From: Rhipicephalus microplus
Taxonomy: Eukaryota; Arthropoda; Arachnida; Ixodida; Ixodidae
Reading direction: 5' to 3'
DNA: 64,000 nucleotides
NCBI RefSeq assembly: GCF_043290135.1
Contig: NW_027464787.1
Coordinates: forward strand, 124,001 to 188,000
The notes beneath the pieces were generated by a model, which ran no database searches, was not told the DNA's origin, and worked only from the letters and a program-made list of their open reading frames with translations. Position 1 is the first letter of the stretch; every line of letters starts with the position of its first letter. Both the position numbers and the translations under genes were made by a program. Of this stretch, positions 24,978-37,336 are shown piece after piece.

Positions 24978-27900
24978 GGAGTTTTTTGTTGTGGACTTTC
25001 TAGACATGAAATTTCTTGTAGCCGTGTCTTTATTTGTAGAGTTTGTAGTTGTGGAGTTTCTAGTTGTGGAGTCTCTAGTTGCGGAGTCTCTAGTTGTGAA
25101 GTTTCTAGTTGTGGAGTTTCTAGTTGTGGAGTTTGTGGTTGTGGAGTTTCTAGTTGTGGAGTTTCTAGTTGTGAAGTTTCCAGTTGTGGAGTATCTAGTT
25201 GTGGGGTTTCCAGTTGTGAAGTATCTAGTTGTAAAGTTTCCAGTTGTGGAGTATCTAGTTGTGGAGTTTTAAGTTGTGGAATTTCTAGTTGCGGAGTTTC
25301 TAGTTGCCGAGTTTTTAATAGCGGAGTTTCTATTTGTGAAGTTTCAAGTTGCGGACTCTCAAGTTGTGGAGTTTTCAGTTGTGGACTTTTTAGTTGTGGA
25401 GTTTCTAGTTGTTGAGTTTCTAGTTGAGAAGTCTCTAGTTTTGCAGTTTTTAGTTGCGGAGTTTTTAGATATGGAATTTCTAGTTGCCGAGTATGTATTT
25501 GTGGAGTTTGTAGTTGTGGAGTTTGTAGTTGTGGAGTTTCTAGTTGGTGAGTCTCTAGTTGCGGAGTTTTTAGTTGTGGAGTTTCTAGTTGTAGAGTTTC
25601 TAGTTGCGGAATCTCTAGCTGTGGATTTTCTAGTTGCGGAACTTAAGGTTGTGAGGTTTCAAGTTGTGTAGTTTCTAGTTGTGGAGTTTCTAAATGTGGA
25701 GTTTCTAGTTGTGGAGTCTCTAGTTGTGTAGTTTCTAGCTGCGGAGTTTCTATTTGCGGAGTTTCTAGTTGCAGAGTCTCTGGTTGTGGAGTTTCTAGTT
25801 GCGGAGTCTCTAGTTGTGGAGTTTCTAGTTGTGGAGTTTCTAGTTGTGGAGTTTCCAGTTCTGGAGTTTTGAGTTGTGGAGTTTCTAGTTGTGGAGTCTC
25901 AAGTTGTGGAGTTTAAAGTTGTGGAGTTTCAAGTTGTTGAGTCTCTAGTTGTGGAGTTTCCAGTTGCGGAGTATCTAGTTGTGGAGTTTCCAGTTGCGGA
26001 GTTTCTAGTTGTGGAGTTGCGGAGTCTCTAGTTGTGGAGTTTCCAGTTGTCAAGTTTCAACTTGCGGAGTCTCAAGTTGTGGAGTTTCCAGTTGTGGAGT
26101 TTTTAGTTGTGGAGTTTCTAGTTGTGGAGTTTCAAGTTGTGGAGTCTCATGCTGTGGAGTTTCTACTTGTTGAGTTTTTTGTTGTGGAGTTTCTAGTTGT
26201 TGAGTTTCTAGTTTGAAGTCTCTAGTTGTAGATTTTCTAGTTGTGGAGTCTCTAGTTTAGGAGTTTCTAGTTGAAGAGTTTTTATTTGTGGAGTGTCTAG
26301 TTGTGGAGTTTCCAGTTGTGGAGTTTGGAGTTTTGGAGTTTCTAGTTGTGGAGTTTTGAGTTGTGGAGTTTCTAGTTGTGTAGTTTCTAGTTGCGGAATC
26401 TCTAGCTGTGGATTTTCTAGTTGCGTAACCTAAGATTGTGAGGTTTCAAGTTGTGGAGTTTTTAGTTGTGGAGTTTCTAGTTGTGGAGTTTCTAGTTGTG
26501 GAGTCTCTAGTTGTGTAGTTTCTAGCTGCAAAGTTTCTAGTTGTGGAGTTTCCAGTTGTGGAGTTTCTGGTTGTGGACTTTCTAGACATGAAATTTTTTG
26601 TAGCCGAGTCTCTATTTGTAGAGTTTGTAGTTGTGGAGTTTCTAGTTTGGAGTCTCTAGTTGCAGAGTTTCTAGTTGTGGAGTTTCAAGTTGTGGAGTTT
26701 CTGGTTGTTGAGTTTCTAGTTGCGGAGTATCTAGTTGTGGAGTTTCCAGTTGTGGAGTTTCTAGTTGTGAAATCGCAGAGTCTCTGGTTGTGGATTTTCT
26801 AGTTGTGGAGTTTCAAGTTGTGGAGTTCCGAGTTTTGGAGTCTCTAGATGTGGAGTTTCTGGTTGTGGAGTTTCAAGTTGTGGAGTATCTAGTTGTGGAG
26901 TTTCCAGTTGTGAAGTATCTAGTTGTGGAGTTTCCAGTTGTGGAGTATATAGTTGTGGAGTTTCAAGTTGCGGAGTTTCTATTTGTGGAGTTTCTAGCTG
27001 CGGAGTTTCTAGTTGCAGAGTCTATGGTTGTGGAGTTTCTAGTTGCGGAATCTCTAGTCGTGGAGTTTCTAGTTGTGGAGTTTCTAGTTGTGGAGTTTCC
27101 AGTTGTGGAGTTTCTGGTTGTGGACTTTCTAGACATGAAATTTCTTGTAGCCGAGTCTCTATTTGTAGAGTTTGTAGTTGTGGAGTTTCTAGTTGTGGAG
27201 TCTCTAGTTGCAGAGTTTCTAGTTGTGGAGTTTCTAGTTGTGGAGTTTCAAGTTGTGGAGTCTCTAGTTGTGGAGTTTCTAGTTGCGGAGTATCTAGTTG
27301 TTGAGTTTCCAGTTGTGGAGTTTCTAGTTCTGGAATTGCAGAGTCTCTGGTTGTGGATTTTCTAGTTGTGGAGTTTCTAGTTGTGGAGTTTTGAGTTTTG
27401 GAGTCTCTAGTTTTGGAGTTTCTGGTTGTGGAGTTTCCAGTTGTGGAGTATCTAGTTGTGGAGTTTCCAGTTGTGAAGTATCTAGTTGTGGAGTTTCCAG
27501 TTGTGGAGTATCTAGTTGCGGAGTTTCAAGTTGCGGAGTTTCTAGTTGCGGAGTTTCTAGTTGCGGAGTTTTTGATAGCGGAGTTTCTAGTTGTGGAGTT
27601 TCAAGTTGCAGAGTCTCAAGTTGTGGAGTTTTCAGTTGTGGAGTTTCTAGTTGTGGAGTTTCTAGTTGTGGAGTTTCTAGTTGTGGAGTCTCTAGTTGTG
27701 GAGTTTCAAGTTGTGGAGTTTTGAGTTGTGGAGTTTCGTGTTGTGGAGTTTCTAGTTGTGGAGTTTCTAGTTGTGGAGTTTCTAGTTGTGGAGTTTCTAG
27801 CTGCGGAGTTTCTAGATGCAGAGTCTCTAGTTTTGGAGTTTCTAGTTGCGAATTCTCTAGTTGAGGAGTCTCTAGTTGTAGAGTTTCTAGTTGTGAAGTT

Positions 27901-30180
27901 TCTAGTTGTGAAGTTTCAAGTTGTGGAGTTTCTAGTTGCAGCGTCTCAAGTTGTGGAGTTTCTAGTTGCGGGGTGTCTAGTTGTGGTGTTTCTAGCTGTG
28001 GAATTTCTTGTTGCGGAGTATCTAGTTGTGGAGTTTGCAGTTGTGGAGTTTCTAGTTGTGGAATTGCAGAGTCTCTGGTTGTGGAGTTTGTAGTTTCGAG
28101 TTTCTAGTTGTGGAATCTCTAGTTGCGGAGTCTCTAATTGTGAAGTTTCTAGTTGTGGAGTTTCTGGTTGTGGAGTTTCTAGTTGTGGAGTGTCTAGTTG
28201 TGGAGTTTCCGGTTGTGGAGTTTCGAGTTGTGGAGTTTCTAGTTCTGGAGTTTCTAGTTGTGGAGTTTCCAGTTGTGGAGTTTTTAGTTGTGGACTTTCT
28301 AGACATGAAATTTCTTGTAGCCGTGTCTTTATTTGTAGAGTTTGTAGTTGTGGAGTTTCTAGTTTTGGAGTTTCTAGTTGTGGAGTCTCTAGTTGCAGAG
28401 TTTCTAGTTGTGGAGTTTCTAGTTGTGGAGTTTCAAGTTGTGGAGTCTCTAGTTGTGGAGTTTCTAGTTGCGGAGTATCTAGTTGTGGAGTTTGCAGTTG
28501 TGGAGTTTCTAGTTGTGGAATTGCAGAGTCTCTGGTTATGGAGTTTATAGTTGTGGAGTTTCTAGTTGTGGAGTCTCTAGTTGCGGAGTCTCTAGTTATG
28601 AAGTTTCTAGTTGTGGAGTTTCTAGTTGTGGAGTTTCTGGTTGTGGAGTTTCTAGTTGTGGAGTTTCTAGTTGTGGAGTTTCCAGTTGTGGAGTATCTAG
28701 TTGTGGGGTTTCCAGTTGTGAAGTATCTAGTTGTAAAGTTTCCAGTTGTGGAGTATCTAGTTGTGGAGTTTTAAGTTGTGGAGTTTCTAGTTGCGGAGTT
28801 TCTAGTTGCCGAGTTTTTAATAGCGGAGTTTCTATTTGTGAAGTTTCAAGTTGCGGACTCTCAAGTTGTGGAGTTTTCAGTTGTGGAGTTTTTAGTTGTG
28901 GAGTTTCTAGTTGTTGAGTTTCTAGTTGAGAAGTCTCTAGTTTTGCAGTTTTTAGTTGCGGAGTTTTTAGATATGGAATTTCTAGTTGCCGAGTATGTAT
29001 TTGTGGAGTTTGTAGTTGTGGAGTTTGTAGTGGTGGAGTTTCTAGTTGGTGAGTCTCTAGTTGCGGAGTTTTTAGTTGTGGAGTTTCTAGTGGTGGAGTC
29101 TCTAGTTGCGGAGTTTCTAGTTGTGAAGTTTCTAGTTGTGGAGTTTCTAGTCTTGGAGTTTCTAGTTGTGGAGATTCTAGTTGTAGAGTCTCCTGTTGCG
29201 GAGTTGCTAGTTGCGGAGTTTCTAGTTGTGGAGTTTCCAGTTGTGAAGTTTCTAGTTGTGGAGTCTTAAGTTGTGGAGTTTAAACTTGTGGAGTTTCAAG
29301 TTGTTGAGTCTATAGTTGTGGAGTTTCTAGTTGTGGATTTTCTAGTTGTGGAGTATCTAGTTGTGGATTTTTCAGTTGTGGAGTTTCTAGTTGTGGAGTT
29401 GCGGAGTCTCTAGTTGTAAAGATTCTAGTTGCAGAGTCTCTAGTTGGGGAGTTTCCAGTTTTGGAGTCTCTAGATGTGGAGTTTTATTTGTCGAGTATCC
29501 AGTTGCGGAGTATCTAGTAGTGGAGTTTCGAGTTGTGGAGTTTCTAGTTGTGGAGTTTCTAGTTGCGGAGTTCCTAGTTGTAGAGTTTCTAGTTGCGGAG
29601 TTTCTAGTTGTGGAGTTTCAAGTTGCGGAGTCTCATGCTGTGGAGTTTCTACTTGTTGAGTTTTTAGTTGTGGAGTTTCTAGTTGTTGAGTTTCTAGTTT
29701 GAAGTCTCTAGTTGTAGATTCTCTAGTTGTGGAGTCTCTAGTTTAGGAGTTTCTAGTTGAAGAGTTTTTAGTTGTGGAGTGTCTGGTTGTGGAGTTTCCA
29801 GTTGTGGAGTTTCGAGTTGTGGAGTTTCGAGTTTTGGAGTTTCTAGTTGTGGAGTTTTGAGTTGTGGAGTTTCTAGTTGTGTAGTTTCTAGTTGCGGAAT
29901 CTCTAGCTGTAGATTTTCTAGTTGCGTAACTTAAGGTTGTAAGGTTTCAAGTTGTGGAGTTTTTAGTTGTGGAGTTTCTAGTTGTGGAGTTTCTGGTTGT
30001 GGAGTTTCTAGTTGTGGAGTGTCTAGTTGTGGAGTTTCCGGTTGTGGAGTTTCGAGTTGTGGAGTTTCTAGTTCTGGAGTTTCTAGTTGTGGAGTTTCCA
30101 GTTGTGGAGTTTTTAGTTGTGGACTTTCTAGACATGAAATTTCTTGTAGCCGTGTCTTTATTTGTAGAGTTTGTAGTTGT
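24978..30180 (+). repeat. 5.2-kb segment, tandem copy 2 (continuing into the copy of block 1)
   Basis: It follows directly on copy 1 and starts with the same GTTTTTTGTTG-marked landmark A1 (25003). Relative to both 19765 and base 1 it lacks about 203 bp shortly after the landmark, near 25,060. From there it tracks the window start at a 24,774-bp offset, through landmark A at 26585, 27132, 28302 and 30131. The right-hand part overlaps the 9.8-kb unit that begins at 27546, so duplications are nested. Confidence 0.8.
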
Positions 30181-33100
30181 GGAGTTTCTAGTTTTGGAGT
30201 TTCTAGTTGTATAGTCTCTAGTTGCAGAGTTTCTAGTTGTGGAGTTTCTAGTTGTGGAGTTTCAAGTTGTGGAGTCTCTAGTTGTGGAGTTTCTAGTTGC
30301 GGAGTATCTAGTTGTGGAGTTTGCAGTTGTGGAGTTTCTAGTTGTGGAATTGCAGAGTCTCTGGTTGTGGAGTTTATAGTTGTGGAGTTTCTAGTTGTGG
30401 AGTCTCTAGTTGCGGAGTCTCTAGTTGTGAAGTTTCTAGTTGTGGAGTTTCTAGTTGTGGAGTTTCTGGTTGTGGAGTTTCTAGTTGTGGAGTTTCGAGT
30501 TGTGAAGTTTCCAGTTGTGGAGTATCTAGTTGTGGGGTTTCCAGTTGTGAAGTATCTAGTTGTAAAGTTTCCAGTTGTGGAGTATCTAGTTGTGGAGTTT
30601 TAAGTTGTGGAGTTTCTAGTTGCGGAGTTTCTAGTTGCCGAGTTTTTAATAGCGGAGTTTCTATTTGTGAAGTTTCAAGTTGCGGACTCTCAAGTTGTGG
30701 AGTTTTCAGTTGTGGAGTTTTTAGTTGTGGAGTTTCTAGTTGTTGAGTTTCTAGTTGAGAAGTCTCTAGTTTTGCAGTTTTTAGTTGCGGAGTTTTTAGA
30801 TATGGAATTTCTAGTTGCCGAGTATGTATTTGTGGAGTTTGTAGTTGTGGAGTTTGTAGTTGTGGAGTTTCTAGTTGGTGAGTCTCTAGTTGCGGAGTTT
30901 TTAGTTGTGGAGTTTCTAGTGGTGGAGTCTCTAGTTGCGGAGTTTCTAGTTGTGAAGTTTCTAGTTGTGGAGTTTCTAGTTTTGGAGTTTCTAGTTGTGG
31001 AGATTCTAGTTGTAGAGTCTCCTGTTGCGGAGTTGCTTGTTGCGGAGTTTCTAGTTGTGGAGTTTCCAGTTGTGAAGTTTCTAGTTGTGGAGTCTTAAGT
31101 TGTGGAGTTTAAACTTGTGGAGTTTCAAGTTGTTGAGTCTATAGTTGTGGAGTTTCTAGTTGTGGATTTTCTAGTTGTGGAGTATCTAGTTGTGGATTTT
31201 TCAGTTGTGGAGTTTCTAGTTGAGGAGTTGCGGAGTCTCTAGTTGTGAAGATTCTAGTTGCAGAGTCTCTAGTTGGGGAGTTTCCAGTTGTGGAGTCTCT
31301 AGATGTGGAGTTTCTAGTTGTCGAGTATCCAGTTGCGGAGTATCTAGTAGTGGAGTTTCCAGTTGTGGAGTTTCTAGTTGTGAAATTGCAGTCTCTGGTT
31401 GTGGATTGTCTAGTTGTGGAGTTTCTAGTTGTGGAGTTTCGAGTTTTGGAGTCTCTAGTTGTGGAGTTTCTCGTTGTGGAGTTTTCAGTTGTGGAGTATC
31501 TAGCTGAGGAGTCTCTAGTTGTAGAGTTTCTAGTTGTGGAGTTTCTAGTTGTGAAGTTTCAAGTTGTGGAGTTTCTAGTTGCGGCGTCTCAAGTTGTGGA
31601 GTTTCTAGTTGCGGAGTGTCTAGTTGTGGTGTTTCTAGCTGTGGAATTTCTTGTTGCGGAGTATCTAGTTGTGGAGTTTGCAGTTGTGGAGTTTCTAGTT
31701 GTGGAATTGCAGAGTCTCTGGTTGTGGAGTTTGTAGTTTGGAGTTTCTAGTTGTGGAGTCTCTAGTTGCGGAGTCTCTAATTGTGAAGTTTCTAGTTGTG
31801 GAGTTCCTAGTTGTAGAGTTTCTAGTTGCGGAGTTTCTAGTTGTGGAGTTTCAAGTTGCGGAGTCTCATGCTGTGGAGTTTCTACTTGTTGAGTTTTTAG
31901 TTGTGGAGTTTCTAGTTGTTGAGTTTCTAGTTTGAAGTCTCTAGTTGTAGATTCTCTAGTTGTGGAGTCTCTAGTTTAGGAGTTTCTAGTTGAAGAGTTT
32001 TTAGTTGTGGAGTGTCTGGTTGTGGAGTTTCCAGTTGTGGAGTTTCGAGTTGTGGAGTTTCGAGTTTTGGAGTTTCTAGTTGTGGAGTTTTGAGTTGTGG
32101 AGTTTCTAGTTGTGTAGTTTCTAGTTGCGGAATCTCTAGCTGTGGATTTTCTAGTTGCGTAACTTAAGGTTGTGAGGTTTCAAGTTGTGGAGTTTTTAGT
32201 TGTGGAGTCTCTAGTTGTGTAGTTTCTAGCTGCAAAGTTTCTAACTGTGGAGTTTCCAGTTGTGGAGTTTCTGGTTGTGGACTTTCTAGACATGAAATTT
32301 CTTGTAGCCGAGTCTCTCTCTGTAGAGTTTGTAGTTGTGGAGTTTCTAGTTGTGGAGTCTCTAGTTGCAGAGTTTCTAGTTGTGGAGTTTCTAGTTGTGG
32401 AGTTTCAAGTTGTGGAGTTTCTAGTTGTTGAGTTTCTAGTTGCGGAGTATCTAGTTGTGGAGTTTCTAGTTGTGGAGTTTCGAGTTTTGGAGTCTCTAGT
32501 TGTGGAGTTTCTCGTTGTGGAGTTTTCAGTTGTGGAGTATCTAGCTGAGGAGTCTCTAGTTGTAGAGTTTCTAGTTGTGGAGTTTCTAGTTGCGGCGTCT
32601 CAAGTTGTGGAGTTTCTAGTTGCGGAGTGTCTAGTTGTGGTGTTTCTAGCTGTGGAATTTCTTGTTGTGGAGTATCTAGTTGTGGAGTTTGCAGTTGTGG
32701 AGTTTCTAGTTGTGGAATTGCAGAGTCTCTGGTTGTGGAGTTTGTAGTTTGGAGTTTCTAGTTGTGGAGTCTCTAGTTGCGGAGTCTCTAATTGTGAAGT
32801 TTCTAGTTGTGGAGTTTCTAGTTGTGGAGTTTCTGGTTGTGGAGTTTCTAGTTGTGGAGTGTCTAGTTGTGGAGTTTCCGGTTGTGGAGTTTCGAGTTGT
32901 GGAGTTTCTAGTTGTGGAGTTTCTAGTTCTGGAGTTTCTAGTTGTGGAGTTTCCAGTTGTGGAGTTTTTAGTTGTGGACTTTCTAGACATGAAATTTCTT
33001 GTAGCCGTGTCTTTATTTGTAGAGTTTGTAGTTGTGGAGTTTCTAGTTTTGGAGTTTCTAGTTGTGTAGTCTCTAGTTGCAGAGTTTCTAGTTGTGGAGT

Positions 33101-36100
33101 TTCTAGTTGTGGAGTTTCAAGTTGTGGAGTCTCTAGTTGTGGAGTTTCTAGTTGCGGAGTATCTAGTTGTGGAGTTTGGAGTTGTGGAATTGCAGAGTCT
33201 CTGGTTGTGGAGTTTATAGTTGTGGAGTTTCTAGTTGTGGAGTCTCTAGTTGCGGAGTCTCTAGTTGTGAAGTTTCTAGTTGTGGAGTTTCTAGTTGTGG
33301 AGTTTCTGGTTGTGGAGTTTATAGTTGTGGAGTTTCTAGTTGTGGAGTTTCCAGTTGTGGAGTATCTAGTTGTGGGGTTTCCAGTTGTGAAGTATCTAGT
33401 TGTGGGGTTTCCAGTTGTGAAGTATCTAGTTGTAAAGTTTCCAGTTGTGGAGTATCTAGTTGTGGAGTTTTAAGTTGTGGAGTTTCTAGTTGCGGAGTTT
33501 CTAGTTGCCGAGTTTTTAATAGCGGAGTTTCTATTTGTGAAGTTTCAAGTTGCGGACTCTCAAGTTGTGGAGTTTTCAGTTGTGGAGTTTTCAGTTGTGG
33601 AGTTTCTAGTTGTTGAGTTTCTAGTTGAGAAGTCTCTAGTTTTGCAGTTTTTAGTTGCGGAGTTTTTAGATATGGAATTTCTAGTTGCCGAGTATGTATT
33701 TGTGGAGTTTGTAGTTGTGGAGTTTGTAGTTGTGGAGTTTCTAGTTGGTGAGTCTCTAGTTGCGGAGTTTTTAGTTGTGGAGTTTCTAGTGGTGGAGTCT
33801 CTAGTTGCGGAGTTTCTACATGTGAAGTTTCTAGTTGTGGAGTTTCTAGTTTTGGAGTTTCTAGTTGTGGAGATTCTAGTTGTAGAGTCTCCTGTTGCGG
33901 AGTTGCTTGTTGAGGAGTTTCTAGTTGTGGAGTTTCCAGTTGTGCAGTTTCTAGTTTTGGAGTCTTAAGTTGTGGAGTTTAAACTTGTGGAGTTTCAAGT
34001 TGTTGAGTCTATAGTTGTGGAGTTTCTAGTTGTGGATTTTCTAGTTGTGGAGTATCTAGTTGTGGATTTTTCAGTTGTGGAGTTTCTTGTTGTGGAGTTG
34101 CGGAGTCTCTAGTTGTGAAGATTCAAGTTGCAGAGTCTCTAGTTGGGGAGTTTCCAGTTGTGGAGTCTCTAGATGTGGAGTTTCTAGTTGTCGAGTATCC
34201 AGTTGCGGAGTATCTAGTAGTGGAGTTTCGAGTTGTGGAGTTTCTAGTTGTGGAGTTTCTAGTTGCGGAGTTCCTAGTTGTAGAGTTTCTAGTTGCGGAG
34301 TTTCTAGTTGTGGAGTTTCAAGTTGCGGAATCTCATGCTGTGGAGTTTCTACTTGTTGAGTTTTTAGTTGTGGAGTTTCTAGTTGTTGAGTTTCTAAATT
34401 GAAGTCTCTAGTTGTAGATTCTCTAGTTGTGGAGTCTCTAGTTTAGGAGTTTCTAGTTGAAGAGTTTTTAGTTGTGGAGTTTCCAGTTGTGGAGTTTCGA
34501 GTTGTGGAGTTTCCAGTTTTGGAGTTTCTAGTTGTGGAGTTTTGAGTTGTGGAGTTTCTAGTTGTGTAGTTTCTAGTTGCGGAATCTCTAGCTGTGGATT
34601 TTCTAGTTGCGTAACTTAAGGTTGTGAGGTTTCAAGTTGTGGAGTTTTTAGTTGTGGAGTTTCTAGTTGTGGAGTTTCTAGTTGTGGAGTCTCTAGTTGT
34701 GTAGTTTCTAGCTGCAAAGTTTCTAGTTGTGGAGTTTCCAGTTGTGGAGTTTCTGGTTGTGGACTTTCTAGACATGAAATTTCTTGTAGCCGAGTCTCTC
34801 TTTGTAGAGTTTGTAGTTGTGGAGTTTCTAGTTGTGGAGTCTCTAGTTGCAGAGTTTCTAGTTGTGGAGTTTCTAGTTGTGGAGTTTCAAGTTGTGGAGA
34901 TTCTAGTTGTTGAGTTTCTAGTTGCGGAGTATCTAGTTGTGGAGTTTCCAGTTGTGGAGTTTCTAGTTGTGAAATTGCAGTCTCTCTGGTTGTGGATTGT
35001 CTAGTTGTGGAGTTTCTAGTTGTGGAGTTTCGAGTTTTGGAGTCTCTAGTTGTGGAGTTTCTCGTTGTGGAGTTTCCAGTTGTGGAGTATCTAGCTGAGG
35101 AGTCTCTAGTTGTAGAGTTTCTAGTTGTAGAGTTTCTAGTTGTGAAGTTTCAAGTTGTGGAGTTTCTAGTTGCGGCGTCTCAAGTTGTGGAGTTTCTAGT
35201 TGCGGAGTGTCTAGTTGTGGTGTTTCTAGCTGTGGAATTTCTTGTTGCGGAGTATCTAGTTGTGGAGTTTGCAGTTGTGGAGTTTCTAGTTGTGGAATTG
35301 CAGAGTCTCTGGTTGTGGAGTTTGTAGTTTGGAGTTTCTAGTTGTGGAGTCTCTAGTTGCGGAGTCTCTAATTGTGAAGTTTCTAGTTGTGGAGTTTTTA
35401 GTTGTGGAGTTTCTGGTTGTGGAGTTTCTAGTTGTGGAGTGTCTAGTTGTGGAGTTTCCGGTTGTGGAGTTTCGAGTTGTGGAGTTTCTAGTTGTGGAGT
35501 TTCTAGTTCTGGAGTTTCTAGTTGTGGAGTTTCCAGTTGTGGAGTTTTTAGTTGTGGACTTTCTAGACATGAAATTTCTTGTAGCCGTGTCTTTATTTGT
35601 AGAGTTTGTAGTTGTGGAGTTTCTAGTTTTGGAGTTTCTAGTTGTGTAGTCTCTAGTTGCAGAGTTTCTAGTTGTGGAGTTTCTAGTTGTGGAGTTTCAA
35701 GTTGTGCAGTCTCTAGTTGTGGAGTTTCTAGTTGCGGAGTATCTAGTTGTGGAGTTTGGAGTTGTGGAATTGCAGAGTCTCTGGTTGTGGAGTTTATAGT
35801 TGTGGAGTTTCTAGTTGTGGAGTCTCTAGTTGCGGAGTCTCTAGTTGTGGAGTTTCTGGTTGTGGAGTTTATAGTTGTGGAGTTTCTAGTTGTGGAGTTT
35901 CCAGTTGTGGAGTATCTAGTTGTGGGGTTTCCAGTTGTGAAGTATCTAGTTGTAAAGTTTCCAGTTGTGGAGTATCTAGTTGTGGAGTTTTAAGTTGTGG
36001 AGTTTCTAGTTGCGGAGTTTCTAGTTGCGGAGTTTTTAATAGCGGAGTTTCTAGTTGTGAAGTTTCAAGTTGCGGACTCTCAAGTTGTGGAGTTTTCAGT

Positions 36101-37336
36101 TGTGGAGTTTTTAGTTGTGGAGTTTCTAGTTGTTGAGTTTCTAGTTGAGAAGTCTCTAGTTTTGCAGTTTTCAGTTGTGGAGTTTTTAGATATGGAATTT
36201 CTAGTTGCCGAGTATGTATTTGTGGAGTTTGTAGTTGTGGAGTTTGTAGTTGTGGAGTTTCTAGTTGGTGAGTCTCTAGTTGCGGAGTTTTTAGTTGTGG
36301 AGTTTCTAGTGGTGGAGTCTCTAGTGTCGGAGTTTGTAGTTGTGAAGTTTCTAGTTGTGGAGTTTGTAGTTTTGGAGTTTCTAGTTGTGGAGATTCTAGT
36401 TGTAGAGTCTCCTGTTGCGGAGTTGCTAGTTGCGGAGTTTCTAGTTGTGGAGTTTCCAGTTGTGAAGTTTCTAGTTGTGGAGTCTTAAGTTGTGGAGTTT
36501 AAACTTGTGGAGTTTCAAGTTGTTGAGTCTATAGTTGTGGAGTTTCTAGTTGTGGATTTTGTAGTTGTGGAGTATCTAGTTGTGGATTTTTCAGTTGTGG
36601 AGTTTCTAGTTGTGGAGTTGCGGAGTCTCTAGTTGTGAAGTTTCTAGTTGCAGAGTCTCTAGTTGGGGAGTTTCCAGTTGTGGAGTCTCTAGATGTGGAG
36701 TTTCTAGTTGTCGAGTATCCAGTTGCGGAGTATCTAGTAGTGGAGTTTCGAGTTGTGGAGTTTCTAGTTGTGGAGTTTCTAGTTGCGGAGTTCCTAGTTG
36801 TAGAGTTTCTAGTTGCGGAGTTTCTAGTTGTGGAGTTTCAAGTTGCGGAGTCTCATGCTGTGGAGTTTCTACTTGTTGAGTTTTTAGTTGTGGAGTTTCT
36901 AGTTGTTGAGTTTCTAGTTTGAAGTCTCTAGTTGTAGATTCTCTAGTTGTGGAGTCTCTAGTTTAGGAGTTTCTAGTTGAAGAGTTTTTAGTTGTGGTGT
37001 GTCTGGTTGTGGAGTTTCCAGTTGTGGAGTTTCGAGTTTTGGAGTTTCTAGTTGTGGAGTTTTGAGTTGTGGAGTTTCTAGTTGTGTAGTTTCTAGTTGC
37101 AGAATCTCTAGCTGTGGATTTTCTAGTTGCGTAACTTAAGGTTGTGAGGTTTCAAGTTGTGGAGTTTTTAGTTGTGGAGATTCTAGTTGTGGAGTTTCTA
37201 GTTGTGGAGTCTCTTGTTGTGTAGTTTCTAGCTGCAAAGTTTCTAGTTGTGGAGTTTCCAGTTGTGGAGTTTCTGGTTGTGGACTTTCTAGACATGAAAT
37301 TTCTTGTAGCCGAGTCTCTATTTGTAGAGTTTGTAG
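27546..37336 (+). repeat. 9.8-kb tandem duplication, copy 1 (9,791 bp)
   Basis: Landmark A order here is 28302, 30131, 32289, 32986, 34771, 35566, 37291 with spacings 1829, 2158, 697, 1785, 795 and 1725. The next copy shows 1829, 2188, 791, 1785, 795 and 1725. The unit carries three deletions relative to copy 2 and to the window start (30 bp near 32,205, 66 bp near 32,465 and 30 bp near 32,585). The boundary at 37336/37337 joins an A2 landmark context to GTTGCGGAGTTTC, the same sequence as at 27546. Confidence 0.88.

Noticed and set aside
25000..25060. Landmark A as a promoter or origin element
   Set aside because: It has a recurrent ATG and an AT-rich stretch, but fits the 15-bp grid with substitutions and shows no TATA, initiator or stem-loop arrangement. 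It is best read as a divergent unit amplified within HORs.
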